From: Streptomyces sp. NBC_01298
Lineage (GTDB): Bacteria; Actinomycetota; Actinomycetes; Streptomycetales; Streptomycetaceae
NCBI RefSeq assembly: GCF_035978755.1
Contig: NZ_CP108414.1
Span: forward strand, 3,844,001 to 3,908,000
Reading direction: 5' to 3'
Length of the DNA stretch: 64,000 nucleotides
The notes under the pieces are model-generated. The model was not told where the DNA came from. It saw nothing but the letters and a program-made list of their open reading frames with translations, and did not search any database. Position 1 is the stretch's first letter. The number at the start of each line of letters is the position of its first letter. This document shows, piece after piece, positions 51,825 through 60,444 of the stretch. Both the position numbers and the translations under genes were made by a program.

Positions 51825-52781
51825 TCAGTTCTTCTGGATCTGGTCGAAGCTGAGCTCGACCGGGGTCTCGCGGCCGAAGATCTCGACGAGACCCTTGACC
51901 TTCTTCGAGTCCGGGTTGATCTCGTTGATGGTCGCCTGCAGCGTCGCGAACGGGCCGTCGGTGACGGTGACCGAGTCGCCGACCTCGAAGTCCAGGACCT
52001 CGATGGCGCGCTTGACGGCGGGCGCCGGCAGACCGGCCTCTTCCGCTGCCAGCTTGGCGGCCTTCTCCTGCAGCTCCGGGGCGAGCATCTTGACGATCTC
52101 GTCCAGGGTCAGCGGGTACGGGTCGTACGCGTTGCCCACGAAGCCGGTGACGCCCGGGGTGTTGCGGACGACGCCCCAGGACTCGTTCGTCAGATCCATG
52201 CGGACGAGAACGTAACCGGGCAGCTTGTTCTGCCGGACGTTCTTGCGCTCGCCGTTCTTGATCTGGACGATCTCTTCCTCGGGCACCTCGGCCTGGTAGA
52301 TGAAGTCCTCGACGTTGAGCGAGACGGCGCGCTGCTCCAGGTTGGCCTTCACGCGCTTCTCGTAGCCGGCGTACGTGTGGATGACGTACCACTCGCCGGG
52401 CAGGAGGCGCAGCTCTTCGCGCAGGGCCTGGATGGGGTCGACCGGCTCGGCGGGCTCGGCGTCGGCGGCCTCGATGGCCTCCGCGTCGTCCTCGTCCTCG
52501 TCCTCGTCGGAGACCTCTTCGTCGGCGTCGTCGGCGTCGTCCTCATCGGACTCGTCCTCATCGGACTGGTCGTCGGCCTCTTCGGCCTCCGCGTCGTCCT
52601 CGGCCTCGGCGTCGACCTCACCCTCGACGTGCAGCGCGGCCTCTTCGGCGGCGACACCCGCCTCGGCGTCGGCGAGCTCGGCCTCGTCGGGGTCCACAGC
52701 GTCTGCAGCCTCGACGATGTCGAGCGCGTCCTCGACGGACTCGACGGAGTCGGGGCTCGCGTTCAGGTTCGGGTCAGACAC
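51825..52781 (-). CDS. nusG: Transcription factor NusG with long acidic N-terminus
   Basis: Binds RNA polymerase, Rho and S10. From GTG at 52781 it is 318 residues. Residues 1 to about 110 are almost entirely Asp, Glu, Ala and Ser (runs such as DEDEDEDD), with no fold expected. The NGN domain begins near 130 ([20 protein letters not shown]), and the KOW domain near 265 ([20 protein letters not shown]). The core is the usual size; the acidic extension is typical of actinomycetes. secE lies immediately upstream. Confidence 0.96.
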   Translation of the reverse strand: MSDPNLNASPDSVESVEDALDIVEAADAVDPDEAELADAEAGVAAEEAALHVEGEVDAEAEDDAEAEEADDQSDEDESDEDDADDADEEVSDEDEDEDDAEAIEAADAEPAEPVDPIQALREELRLLPGEWYVIHTYAGYEKRVKANLEQRAVSLNVEDFIYQAEVPEEEIVQIKNGERKNVRQNKLPGYVLVRMDLTNESWGVVRNTPGVTGFVGNAYDPYPLTLDEIVKMLAPELQEKAAKLAAEEAGLPAPAVKRAIEVLDFEVGDSVTVTDGPFATLQATINEINPDSKKVKGLVEIFGRETPVELSFDQIQKN

Positions 52782-52829
52782 GGTGGCTGCTTCTTCCTGG
52801 ATACAAAAGGTGGTCGAACATGCGAAAAC

Positions 52830-52855
52830 GGGCGGCACCCATCAAGGCGCCGCCC
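52830..52855 (-). terminator. Hairpin between secE and nusG
   Basis: GGGCGGC and GCCGCCC form a stem around a 12-base loop that may pair further, in the secE-nusG gap. Possibly a weak terminator or processing site. Confidence 0.5.
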
Positions 52856-52865
52856 TCCGCGGGGA

Positions 52866-53147
52866 TCAGCCGAAGACGAACTTGATGGCTTCCTGGAACC
52901 CATAGTCAATCACGGTCACCAGACCGATCATGATGACGACGAAGACAATCACCACAGTGGTGTACGTCGTCAGCTGGTTGCGAGTGGGCCATACAACCTT
53001 GCGGAGTTCCGCGACGATCTGGCGGTAGAACAGCGCGAGACGACCCAGAGGGCCCTTCTTGCCGCGCTTGCCGCCCTTGCGGGCCTTCTTCTCGCGAGTG
53101 TCATCCTCGGCGTCAGGCATGTCGATGGAGCCCAGGGCGTCCGTCAC
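52866..53147 (-). CDS. secE: Preprotein translocase subunit SecE
   Basis: Single-span Sec subunit of 93 residues. A basic region (KKARKGGKRGKKGPLGRLAL) precedes the amphipathic helix FYRQIVAELRKVVWPTRNQL, the SecE signature, and one membrane helix (VVIVFVVIMIGLVTVIDYGF). GTG at 53147 with AGGTGAGA upstream is chosen; ATG at 53120 is an alternative. tRNA-Trp lies about 100 bases upstream. Confidence 0.95.
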   Translation of the reverse strand: MTDALGSIDMPDAEDDTREKKARKGGKRGKKGPLGRLALFYRQIVAELRKVVWPTRNQLTTYTTVVIVFVVIMIGLVTVIDYGFQEAIKFVFG

Positions 53148-53254
53148 GTCTCTCACCTGAATCCGGGTCGTGGCCGTAGCCGCGCCCGGTTGCGCCGCAC
53201 GGCACTGCATCTAAGTACGTACCTGCGCACACACGTCCGAGAAGGAGTGTGGAG

Positions 53255-53327
53255 CAGGGCCGGAGGGACTCGAACCCCCAACCGCTGGTTTTGGAGACCA
53301 GTGCTCTACCAATTGAGCTACGACCCT
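53255..53327 (-). tRNA. trnW: tRNA-Trp (anticodon CCA)
   Basis: The 73-base cloverleaf has acceptor AGGGTCG/CGGCCCT (one G-U), D-arm with AGCTCAATTGGTAGAGC, anticodon stem CTGGT/ACCAG with loop CTCCAAA and T-arm GGGGGTTCGAGTCCCTC. No CCA is encoded. It precedes secE, the conserved actinobacterial order. Confidence 0.95.
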
Positions 53328-53518
53328 TTGCGTGTCCCAACCTACCGCATCCAGACGAGTGCACGGTGTGCTCACGCTCTGCAGCGGTTGACTTGGGCCA
53401 ACGACGGTTGAGTGTACGTGGTCCGGGCCCTGACGTCGAACAGCGCCGTCCTGACAGAGTCCGTCCGGTAACTGAAACGGAGTGCGTCGCTCGTTTCGCG
53501 TCTGGGACGATTGGCCGC

Positions 53519-54745
53519 ATGACCTCTGAAACGCCTTCCACTGAGCGCCGCGTATCCGCCCGTATCGGTGCCATCTCCGAATCCGCCACCCTCGCCGTCG
53601 ACGCCAAGGCCAAGGCACTCAAGGCCGCCGGGCGTCCGGTGATCGGTTTCGGAGCGGGCGAGCCCGACTTCCCGACCCCGGACTACATCGTCGACGCCGC
53701 GGTCGAGGCCTGCCGCAACCCCAAGTACCACCGCTACACGCCGGCCGGCGGTCTGCCCGAGCTGAAGGCCGCGATCGCCGCGAAGACGCTGCGCGACTCC
53801 GGCTACGAGGTCGACGCGTCCCAGGTCCTGGTGACCAACGGCGGCAAGCAGGCGATCTACGAGGCGTTCGCGGCGATCCTGGATCCGGGTGACGAGGTCA
53901 TCGTCCCGGCGCCGTACTGGACCACGTACCCGGAGTCGATCCGTCTCGCCGGCGGTGTCCCGGTCGAGGTCGTGGCGGACGAGACCACCGGCTACCGGGT
54001 CTCCGTCGAGCAGCTCGAAGCGGCCCGCACCGAGCGCACGAAGGTCGTCCTCTTCGTCTCCCCGTCGAACCCGACCGGCGCCGTCTACTCCGAGGCCGAC
54101 GCCGAGGCGATCGGCCGCTGGGCCGTCGAGAAGGGCCTGTGGGTCCTGACCGACGAGATCTACGAGCACCTGGTCTACGGCGACGCGAAGTTCGTCTCCC
54201 TCCCGGCGATCGTTCCCGAGCTGGCCGACAAGTGCATCATCGTCAACGGCGTCGCCAAGACGTACGCCATGACGGGCTGGCGCGTGGGCTGGGTCATCGG
54301 CCCGAAGGACGTGGTCAAGGCCGCGACCAACCTCCAGTCGCACGCCACCTCCAACGTCTCCAACGTGGCCCAGGTCGCGGCGCTGGCCGCCGTCTCGGGC
54401 AACCTGGACGCCGTCCACGAGATGCGCACCGCCTTCGACCGCCGCCGCCAGACGATGGTGCGGATGCTGAACGAGATCGACGGCGTCTTCTGCCCGACCC
54501 CCGAGGGTGCCTTCTACGTCTACCCGGCGGTCAAGGACGTGCTCGGCAAGGAGATCCGCGGCAAGCGCCCGCAGACCTCCGTCGAGCTCGCGGCCCTGAT
54601 CCTGGACGAGGCCGAGGTCGCGGTCGTCCCGGGCGAGGCCTTCGGCACCCCCGGCTACCTGCGCCTCTCCTACGCCCTGGGCGACGAGGACCTGGTCGAG
54701 GGCGTCTCCCGCATCCAGAAGCTCCTGGCGGAGGCCAAGGCCTAA
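53519..54745 (+). CDS. aspC: Pyridoxal-phosphate aminotransferase, aspartate aminotransferase (class I)
   Basis: Likely transfers the amino group between aspartate and 2-oxoglutarate. The 408-residue fold-type I enzyme has [15 protein letters not shown] near residue 43, [13 protein letters not shown] around 105, APYWTTYPE at 131, [10 protein letters not shown] at 181 and the Schiff-base Lys247 in [17 protein letters not shown]. Start at ATG 53519 matches homologues. It is read divergently from tRNA-Trp-secE. A related prephenate or alanine aminotransferase cannot be ruled out. Confidence 0.88.
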   Translation: MTSETPSTERRVSARIGAISESATLAVDAKAKALKAAGRPVIGFGAGEPDFPTPDYIVDAAVEACRNPKYHRYTPAGGLPELKAAIAAKTLRDSGYEVDASQVLVTNGGKQAIYEAFAAILDPGDEVIVPAPYWTTYPESIRLAGGVPVEVVADETTGYRVSVEQLEAARTERTKVVLFVSPSNPTGAVYSEADAEAIGRWAVEKGLWVLTDEIYEHLVYGDAKFVSLPAIVPELADKCIIVNGVAKTYAMTGWRVGWVIGPKDVVKAATNLQSHATSNVSNVAQVAALAAVSGNLDAVHEMRTAFDRRRQTMVRMLNEIDGVFCPTPEGAFYVYPAVKDVLGKEIRGKRPQTSVELAALILDEAEVAVVPGEAFGTPGYLRLSYALGDEDLVEGVSRIQKLLAEAKA

Positions 54746-54770
54746 GCCTGCGGCGACTCCCCAGCCACAC

Positions 54771-54807
54771 CTGAGCGGCGGTTCCCATGCGGGGAGCCGC
54801 CGCTCAG
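54771..54807 (+). terminator. Terminator after aspC
   Basis: CTGAGCGGCGG pairs with CCGCCGCTCAG; the inside also pairs (CCC/GGG). It is about 25 bases past the stop. Confidence 0.75.
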
Positions 54808-54814
54808 GCATATC

Positions 54815-54890
54815 CAGCCCCGCCGGCGTGTGAGGCGCGAGGTCTGGGGCGGAGCCCCAGGGAACGGGGGAAGGGCGGGTAGGGGACAAA
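54815..54890. repeat. Dispersed Streptomyces-type intergenic repeat, copy 1
   Basis: It starts AGCCCCGCCGGCGTGTGAGG, carries a CTGGGGCGGAGCCCCAG hairpin and ends GGAAGGGCGGGTAGGGGA. The last 18 bases are identical to those ending the repeat at 62389-62557, and the opening GCCCC-CCGGCGT-TGAGG motif is shared. It lies in an otherwise gene-free 260-base gap. Confidence 0.65.
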
Positions 54891-55004
54891 CCCGGCGTCG
54901 CGGCAGCCCCCGCACCCCTCCGACCCCGCGGATTTACGTTCGAGCAAGGACCCGTTCAGGGAATCGGGCTGCCGATCGGGTGACAAGTGCGGCAGGATCA
55001 ACAA

Positions 55005-56024
55005 ATGGAGCACGTACGCGACCTCACGCTTCTGCCGAAAGCCCACCTCCACCTGCACTTCACCGGCTCGATGCGCCCGTCGACCCTGCTGGAGCTCGCC
55101 GACAAGTACGGCGTCCGCCTCCCGGACGCCCTCACCTCCGGCGAGCCGCCGAAGCTCCGCGCCACGGACGAACGCGGCTGGTTCCGCTTCCAGCGGCTCT
55201 ACGACGCCGCCCGCTCCTGCCTCCGCGAGCCCGACGACATCCGCCGCCTGGTCCGCGAGGCCGCGGAGGAGGACGTGCGCGACGGCAGCGGCTGGCTGGA
55301 GATCCAGGTGGATCCCACCTCCTACGCCCCCCTCCTCGGCGGGATGATCCCGGCCGTCGAGATCATCCTCGACGCCGTCGACGCCGCCTCCCGCGAGACC
55401 GGTCTCGGCATGCGCGTCGTCATCGCCGCCAACCGCATGAAGCACCCCCTGGACGCCCGCACCCTGGCCCGGCTCGCCGTCCGCTACGCCGACCGCGGCA
55501 TCGTCGGCTTCGGTCTCTCCAACGACGAGCGCCGCGGCATGGCCCGCGACTTCGACCGGGCCTTCGCCATCGCCCGCGAGGGCGGACTGCTCGCGGCCCC
55601 GCACGGCGGCGAGCTCACCGGCCCCTCCTCCGTCCGCGACTGCCTCGACGATCTGCACGCCGCCCGGATCGGGCACGGCGTACGGGCCGCCGAGGATCCC
55701 CGCCTGCTCAAACGGCTCGCCGACCGGCAGATCACCTGTGAGGTCTGCCCCGCGTCCAACGTGGCCCTCGGGGTCTACGAGCGCCATGAGGACGTGCCGC
55801 TGCGCACCCTCTTCGAGGCCGGGGTCCCGATGGCCCTGGGCGCGGACGACCCGCTGCTCTTCGGGTCCCGGCTCGCGGCCCAGTACGAGATCGCCCGCCT
55901 GCACCACGCCTTCACGGACGCGGAGCTCGCCGAGCTGGCCCGCCAGTCGGTGCGCGGCAGCGCGGCGCCCTCCGACGTACAGGACAAGCTGCTGGCCGGG
56001 ATCGACCACTGGATCGCTTCGTAG
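55005..56024 (+). CDS. add: Adenosine deaminase family protein
   Basis: Predicted to deaminate adenosine or a related adenine compound. The protein (339 residues) is a metal-dependent TIM-barrel hydrolase. Metal ligands are in KAHLHLHFTGS (His16, His18); the catalytic region is LAAPHGGELTG (His, Glu); IGHGVRAAED and ALGADDPLLFG provide the remaining His and Asp. The position usually Glu/Asp before Gly-Ser at the N-terminal motif (HLEGS/HLDG) is Thr20 here, so the substrate could differ from adenosine. ATG at 55005 is preceded by GCAGGA. Confidence 0.85.
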   Translation: MEHVRDLTLLPKAHLHLHFTGSMRPSTLLELADKYGVRLPDALTSGEPPKLRATDERGWFRFQRLYDAARSCLREPDDIRRLVREAAEEDVRDGSGWLEIQVDPTSYAPLLGGMIPAVEIILDAVDAASRETGLGMRVVIAANRMKHPLDARTLARLAVRYADRGIVGFGLSNDERRGMARDFDRAFAIAREGGLLAAPHGGELTGPSSVRDCLDDLHAARIGHGVRAAEDPRLLKRLADRQITCEVCPASNVALGVYERHEDVPLRTLFEAGVPMALGADDPLLFGSRLAAQYEIARLHHAFTDAELAELARQSVRGSAAPSDVQDKLLAGIDHWIAS

Positions 56025-56027
56025 GGG

Positions 56028-56069
56028 CGCCTCGTAAGGGGGGCCTCGTAAGGCGGGCCTCGTAAGGAA
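56028..56069. repeat. 14-bp tandem repeat after add
   Basis: Three near-identical 14-base units of the form GGCCTCGTAAGGNN follow directly on the add stop codon region (a fourth, diverged unit overlaps the stop). It fills most of the 56-base gap before the convergent gene. Confidence 0.8.
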
Positions 56070-56080
56070 GGCGGCGCGCC

Positions 56081-56497
56081 TCAGCGCGTGAGCCGCAGGT
56101 CGCCCTCGTGGCAGTCGGCCCGTACCCGCGCGCCGTCCGGGAAGCCGATCTCCAGGTGGGTGCGGCCCTGCGCGGGCAGCGCGAACTCGGCCACCGATTC
56201 CACGGTGTCGCCGAGGTGGCGCAGGAAGGGGTGGTCCCCGAGGTCCTCGCCGACCTCGATGCGGCCCCACTCCCCCATGTCGTAGGGCTCGTGCGGTGTC
56301 TCGGATTCCACGATGAGGCAGGCGTCGGACCCGGTGGTGATCCGGGTGGACTCCCCGTCGCTGTCGAAGAGCCAGACGTCGAGGGGTGCCTCGGAGCGTT
56401 CGCCGTCGCTGATGTGCCAGGACGCGACGACCTTATCGATCGTGCGTCCCACCAGCCGGGTGGGGTCCGTACCGGCCCCGTGCAGGGGACAGAGCAT
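56081..56497 (-). CDS. Hypothetical protein
   Basis: A 138-residue protein I do not recognise. It has no signal peptide or membrane segment, is acidic, and has alternating strand-like patterns (VVASWHISDGERSEAPLDVW, then TRITTGSDACLIVESETPHE and IEVGEDLGDHPFLRHLGDTV). Codon use is normal for the region and the reading frame is intact. ATG at 56497 is the best start. It lies 17 bases after murB on the same strand, so the two are probably co-transcribed. Confidence 0.7.
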   Translation of the reverse strand: MLCPLHGAGTDPTRLVGRTIDKVVASWHISDGERSEAPLDVWLFDSDGESTRITTGSDACLIVESETPHEPYDMGEWGRIEVGEDLGDHPFLRHLGDTVESVAEFALPAQGRTHLEIGFPDGARVRADCHEGDLRLTR

Positions 56498-56514
56498 GGG
56501 CGGGCCGGGACTCC

Positions 56515-57570
56515 TCAGATGCTGACGCCGACCGTCACCGGCTCGTTGACCAGGGTGACGCCGAAGGCCGCGTGGACGCCCGCGACCACTTCGCGGGCCA
56601 GGGTCAGGAGGTCTTCGGTGGTGGCCTCGCCGCGGTTGGTGAGGGCGAGGGTGTGCTTGGTGGAGATGCGGGCGGGGCCGTCGCCGTAGCCCTTGGTGAA
56701 GCCGGCCTTGTCGATCAGCCAGGCCGCGCTGGTCTTCGTACGGCCCTCGCCGGCCGGGTAGGCGGGCGGGGCGGCGTCGGGGCCGAGCCGGTCCTGGGCG
56801 CGGGCGAGGAAGGCGGAGTACGCCGTGTCGCTCAGGATCGGGTTGTGGAAGAAGGAGCCGGCCGACCAGGTGTCGTGGTCGGCGGGGTCGAGGACCATGC
56901 CCTTGCCGGCGCGCAGCCGCAGGACGGTCTCGCGGGCCTGGGCGGCGGGCACCCGGTCGCCGGCCTCGACGCCGAGGGCGCGGGCGGTCTCGGGGTACTT
57001 GATCGGCGCGGACAGGCCGCCCGCGTCCTCCAGGGCGAAGCGGACGCGCAGGACGACGTAGCGGTCGGGCCGGTGCTTGAAGAGGCTGTCGCGGTACGAG
57101 AACGCGCAGTCGGCGGCCGAGAGCGTGACGGTCTCGCCGCTGGTGCGGTCGTAGGCGACGACCTCGGTGATCGTGTCGCAGACCTCCTGGCCGTACGCCC
57201 CGACGTTCTGGATCGGGGTGGCGCCGGCCGAGCCGGGGATCCCGGCGAGGCATTCGATGCCCGCGAGCCCGGCGTCGACCACGCGGGCGACGGCCTCGCT
57301 CCAGTTCTCGCCGGCCGCGAGCTCCAGCCGGGTCCCGTCGAGCGTGAACCCGGTGGTCGCGATCCGCAGGGCGGTGCCGTCGAAGCCCTGGTCGCCGATG
57401 ACCAGGTTGCTGCCGCCTCCGATGACCAGGAGCGGGGTGCCGCTCGCGTCCGCGGCGCGCACGGTGGCGACGACCTCGGCGTCGGTGGTCGCGGTGACCA
57501 GCCGGGCGGCCGGGCCGCCGAGCCGGAAGGTGGTCAGCGGGGCGAGGGGGGCGTCGTGGAGTTCCTGCAC
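56515..57570 (-). CDS. murB: UDP-N-acetylenolpyruvoylglucosamine reductase MurB
   Basis: Makes UDP-MurNAc for peptidoglycan, using FAD and NADPH. The 351-residue protein begins with APLTTFRLGGPAARLV. FAD contacts are LLVIGGGSNLVIGD and AGIPGSAGATPIQNVGAYGQ. The proton-donor serine is in WSAGSFFHNPIL. The late NKHTL-like ISTKHTLALTNRG and final NEP motifs fit type I/II enzymes. GTG at 57570 is taken from homologue length. Confidence 0.93.
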   Translation of the reverse strand: MQELHDAPLAPLTTFRLGGPAARLVTATTDAEVVATVRAADASGTPLLVIGGGSNLVIGDQGFDGTALRIATTGFTLDGTRLELAAGENWSEAVARVVDAGLAGIECLAGIPGSAGATPIQNVGAYGQEVCDTITEVVAYDRTSGETVTLSAADCAFSYRDSLFKHRPDRYVVLRVRFALEDAGGLSAPIKYPETARALGVEAGDRVPAAQARETVLRLRAGKGMVLDPADHDTWSAGSFFHNPILSDTAYSAFLARAQDRLGPDAAPPAYPAGEGRTKTSAAWLIDKAGFTKGYGDGPARISTKHTLALTNRGEATTEDLLTLAREVVAGVHAAFGVTLVNEPVTVGVSI

Positions 57571-57662
57571 GTGGACAAGAGTACGGTCCGCGTCCCGCCG
57601 AGCAGGCGGGGCCACGGACCGTAGGCGTATCGCAGGGCCGTACGGGGCCGGATCGGCCCCTC

Positions 57663-58133
57663 TCAGCCGCGCCCCTCCCTCTCCTCTTCCTTCTTCCCCT
57701 CTTGCTTCTTCCCCTCTTGTTGCTTCTCCTTCTCTTCCTTCTCCTTCTCCGCCTCGGCGAGGCGGCGCTCCGCCTCGGCCCAGCTGATGGGGAGCGCGCT
57801 CGCCGGGACGGTCCAGAAGACGAACCCGGCCTCCTTCATGTAGGCGGCGGCCGCCCGGGAGCTGGAGCGGTGCGGTTCGCTGCCCGCGAAGCGGTAGAGC
57901 GCGCCGCGGTCCTCCCAGGCGGACAGGGTCAGGAAGGTGCGGCGCAGGACCCGGGCCCGCAGGGCGACCCCGTGGGCGCCGGAAGCCTTGCGCGTCTGCA
58001 GGACGATGCCGGGCGACTTCAGGAAGAACCGCAGTGCTCCGCCCAGACTCGCGGTCTCGAAGCGTGAGGCCATGACGTAGACCTCGGCTCCGGGGGCGGG
58101 CCGGGTGGGCGTGGACCAGGGAATGTCGGGCAT
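57663..58133 (-). CDS. DUF3291-like protein with Lys/Glu-rich tail
   Basis: A 156-residue protein. Residues 15-120 resemble the ferredoxin-like DUF3291/monooxygenase-like fold (VMASRFETASLGGALRFFLK, LRRTFLTLSAWEDRGALYRF, then the SSRAAAAYMKEAGFVFWTV region). Function is unknown. The last 35 residues are a charged low-complexity tail (EKEKEEKEKQQEGKKQEGKK). The tail DNA is a purine-rich stretch on the coding strand (roughly 57665-57765) with repeated AAGAAG units. ATG at 58133 is chosen. It precedes murB on the same strand by about 90 bases. Confidence 0.6.
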   Translation of the reverse strand: MPDIPWSTPTRPAPGAEVYVMASRFETASLGGALRFFLKSPGIVLQTRKASGAHGVALRARVLRRTFLTLSAWEDRGALYRFAGSEPHRSSSRAAAAYMKEAGFVFWTVPASALPISWAEAERRLAEAEKEKEEKEKQQEGKKQEGKKEEEREGRG

Positions 58134-58241
58134 GACGGGCCTCTCCTCTCGCGGACGTGTCGTACGGAACTTCGTGCCGGGCGGCGGCTGCGGTCCCCCC
58201 GCCGGCCGCCGCCCGGGCACGGGCCGGCGAGCGGGACCCGC

Positions 58242-59720
58242 TCAGACGGCCACCTTCTCGGTGTCGCGCCCGTCGGCCGGGGCCGCGCCGAGGCCGTCCG
58301 CCGGCCGGTCCGCCGTCGGCAGGGACTCCGCGGCCCGGGCCTTCTCCGCGGTCCGGCCGGGGAGCAGCAGCGCCAGGACCGCCGCCACGGCGACGGCCGC
58401 GCCGCCGATCCAGAGGGCGGGGACGGTGCCGTCGGTGAAGGTCTGCCCGGACTCGTAGCCGCCCCGGGAGGAGAAGACGGAGGCGAGGACGGCGACGCCG
58501 AGGGCTCCGCCGACTTCGCGCAGGGCGCTGTTGGCGCCGGCGGCCTTGCCCTGGTCGGCGGGGGCCACGGTGGACATGAGGGCGTTGGAGGCGGGGGCGA
58601 AGAACAGGCCCATCCCGATGCCGCTGATGATCAGCGCCGGAAGCTGGGCGGCGTAGGAGACGTCGGTGCTCAGGATCATGGCGAACCAGCCGAGGCCGAG
58701 GGCTTGGAGCGCCAGCCCGGCGACCACGACGGGGCGGCTGCCTATCCGGTCGGAGAGGATCCCCGAAATCGGGGCGGCGATCATGGGCATGGCAGTCCAG
58801 GGAAGCATGCGCAGTCCGGCCTCGGTGGGCGAGTAGCCGAGTACGCCCTGGAGGAACTGGCTCAGCAGGAAGATCGACCCGAACATCCCGACGAACATCA
58901 GCAGGCTCGCCATGTTGATGCCGAAGAAGCCCCGGTCGCGGAAGAGCCGCATGGGCAGCACCGGGTTGGCGTGGCGGAAGCCGTGGTGGATGAATCCGCC
59001 GACGAGCGCGACCCCCACGAGCAGGGCGGTGAGCACGGAGGGGCTGGTCCAGCCGTGGGCGTTGGCGTTGACCAGCCCGTAGACGATGCCGAAGAGCCCG
59101 CCGCTGATGAGGAGGGTGCCGGGGACGTCGAGCTTCGCCTGGGGGGCGGTGGACTCGCCGAGCCGCATCCGGGAGAGCGGGATGAGCGCCAGTCCGATCG
59201 GGACGTTCAGCCAGAAGATCCACTGCCAGGAGATGTGCTCGGTGAGGCTGCCGCCGATGAGCGGCCCGCTCGCCACGGCGAGGCCGGTGAGGGCTCCGTA
59301 GATGCCGAGGGCCATTCCGCGCCGGGCGGCGGGGACGGCGACGGTCAGGAGGGTGAGCGAGAGCGGCATCATGATCGCCGCACCCACGCCCTGGACGGCC
59401 CGGGCGGCGATGAGTTCGTTGATGCCGGGCGACAGGGCCGCGGCGGCGGAGGCGACGGTGAAGACGGCCGTACCTGCGATGAAGAGCCGCCGGCGGCCGA
59501 ACCGGTCACCGAGGGCGGCGCCGAACATGAGGAGGACGGCGAAGGTGAGCGTGTAGGCGTTCACCGTCCACTCCAGGTCCTCCAGCTTCCCTCCGAGGTC
59601 CTCGCGGATGGAGGGGAGGGCGGTGGTGACGACGAGGTTGTCGAGCGCGGCCATGAAACTGGCGGCTCCGGTGATGACGAGCGCCCAGACAGCGGGCCCA
59701 CGCAGCTTGGTGTCTTGCAC
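58242..59720 (-). CDS. MFS transporter, DHA2 (EmrB/QacA) family
   Basis: Proton-driven drug efflux pump of 492 residues with about 14 membrane helices. Helix 1 has the D1 motif ALDNLVVTTALPSIREDLGG. Motif A is LGDRFGRRRLF between helices 2 and 3. Motif C is GLAVASGPLIGGSLTEHISW in helix 5. GTG at 59720 has GGGGGAAAC directly upstream. An inverted-repeat operator lies 16-33 bases before it, and a TetR gene lies upstream on the same strand, so it is probably induced by a ligand of that regulator. Substrate unknown. Confidence 0.88.
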   Translation of the reverse strand: MQDTKLRGPAVWALVITGAASFMAALDNLVVTTALPSIREDLGGKLEDLEWTVNAYTLTFAVLLMFGAALGDRFGRRRLFIAGTAVFTVASAAAALSPGINELIAARAVQGVGAAIMMPLSLTLLTVAVPAARRGMALGIYGALTGLAVASGPLIGGSLTEHISWQWIFWLNVPIGLALIPLSRMRLGESTAPQAKLDVPGTLLISGGLFGIVYGLVNANAHGWTSPSVLTALLVGVALVGGFIHHGFRHANPVLPMRLFRDRGFFGINMASLLMFVGMFGSIFLLSQFLQGVLGYSPTEAGLRMLPWTAMPMIAAPISGILSDRIGSRPVVVAGLALQALGLGWFAMILSTDVSYAAQLPALIISGIGMGLFFAPASNALMSTVAPADQGKAAGANSALREVGGALGVAVLASVFSSRGGYESGQTFTDGTVPALWIGGAAVAVAAVLALLLPGRTAEKARAAESLPTADRPADGLGAAPADGRDTEKVAV

Positions 59721-59735
59721 GTTTCCCCCAAAACT

Positions 59736-59753
59736 AGTTATTGATCACTAACT
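59736..59753. promoter_or_regulatory. Operator for the TetR regulator, MFS side
   Basis: AGTTATTGATCACTAACT is an 18-base palindrome with 16 positions symmetric. It shares TCACTAACTT with the operator in front of the TetR gene. Position just upstream of the MFS ribosome site fits repression. Confidence 0.75.
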
Positions 59754-59828
59754 TCAACGGGCATGACCGTGCCCCGCACTGCCGGGGTGGCAGCCCCGGC
59801 CGGAGCAATCGGCGCACCGGTCCCTACT

Positions 59829-59880
59829 CGGCCCCTGATCGGCCCCTGATCGGCCCCTGATCGGCCCCTGATCGGCCCTA
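59829..59880. repeat. 11-bp tandem repeat, about 4.7 copies
   Basis: CGGCCCCTGAT is repeated exactly four times, with a partial fifth copy that runs into the TetR stop codon. It lies in the 157-base gap between the TetR and MFS genes. Confidence 0.9.
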
Positions 59881-60438
59881 CTGGGGCCGCAGGCCCGGAT
59901 AGCAGCCGTCCCAGACTCGGTGCTGGGCCGGGAATCCCATGGCGGACAGGGTGTTGATCAGCATTCCGTAGGCAAGGAAGGTGGTCGTCTCGGCCACGTC
60001 CGCCCCGAGCGGCACGTGGACGGTGTCCCACAGCTCCATCCAGGCGGCCCGCACCATCTCGCCGAATTCCGGCTCCCCGGCGGCTTCGGCGGCGGCGACG
60101 GTCACGTACGTCTGGAGCTGCATCTGCAACTTCTCGGGTTGATCGGCGATCAGCTTCATGTAGGCCGCGCCGAGCACCTCGACCGCATCCTCGCCCTCGA
60201 CCGGAAGGGCCTTGGCGGCCTCTTCGAAGACGAGCCGGATGTCCTCCATGCACCGCGCGGCGGCGGCCAGGAAGATGGCTTGCTTATTGGGGAAGAGCCG
60301 GAACAGGTACGGCTGTGACACCCCGACGCGCTTGGCGATCGCCTCGGTGGAGGTCCCGTAGTACCCACCCCGAGCGAACTCGCGCATCGCCGCCAGGATG
60401 ACGCTCTCGCGCCGCTCTTCCGCACTCATCCTTGCCAT
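59878..60438 (-). CDS. TetR-family transcriptional regulator
   Basis: A 186-residue repressor. The N-terminal HTH is residues 10-56 (ILAAMREFARGGYYGTSTEA, then IAKRVGVSQPYLFRLFPNKQ, a classic recognition helix). The C-terminal ligand domain (60-186) is unassigned. Operator-like inverted repeats occur in front of its own start and in front of the MFS gene. This suggests autoregulation and control of the pump. ATG at 60438 is used; an ATG nine bases downstream is an alternative. The region upstream is only 7 bases from the operator, so it may be nearly leaderless. Confidence 0.88.
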   Translation of the reverse strand: MARMSAEERRESVILAAMREFARGGYYGTSTEAIAKRVGVSQPYLFRLFPNKQAIFLAAAARCMEDIRLVFEEAAKALPVEGEDAVEVLGAAYMKLIADQPEKLQMQLQTYVTVAAAEAAGEPEFGEMVRAAWMELWDTVHVPLGADVAETTTFLAYGMLINTLSAMGFPAQHRVWDGCYPGLRPQ

Positions 60439-60444
60439 GCTTCA

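Noticed and set aside
54804..56270. 488-codon minus-strand frame opposite add
   Set aside because: Antisense of the adenosine deaminase-like gene, whose metal motifs are clear.
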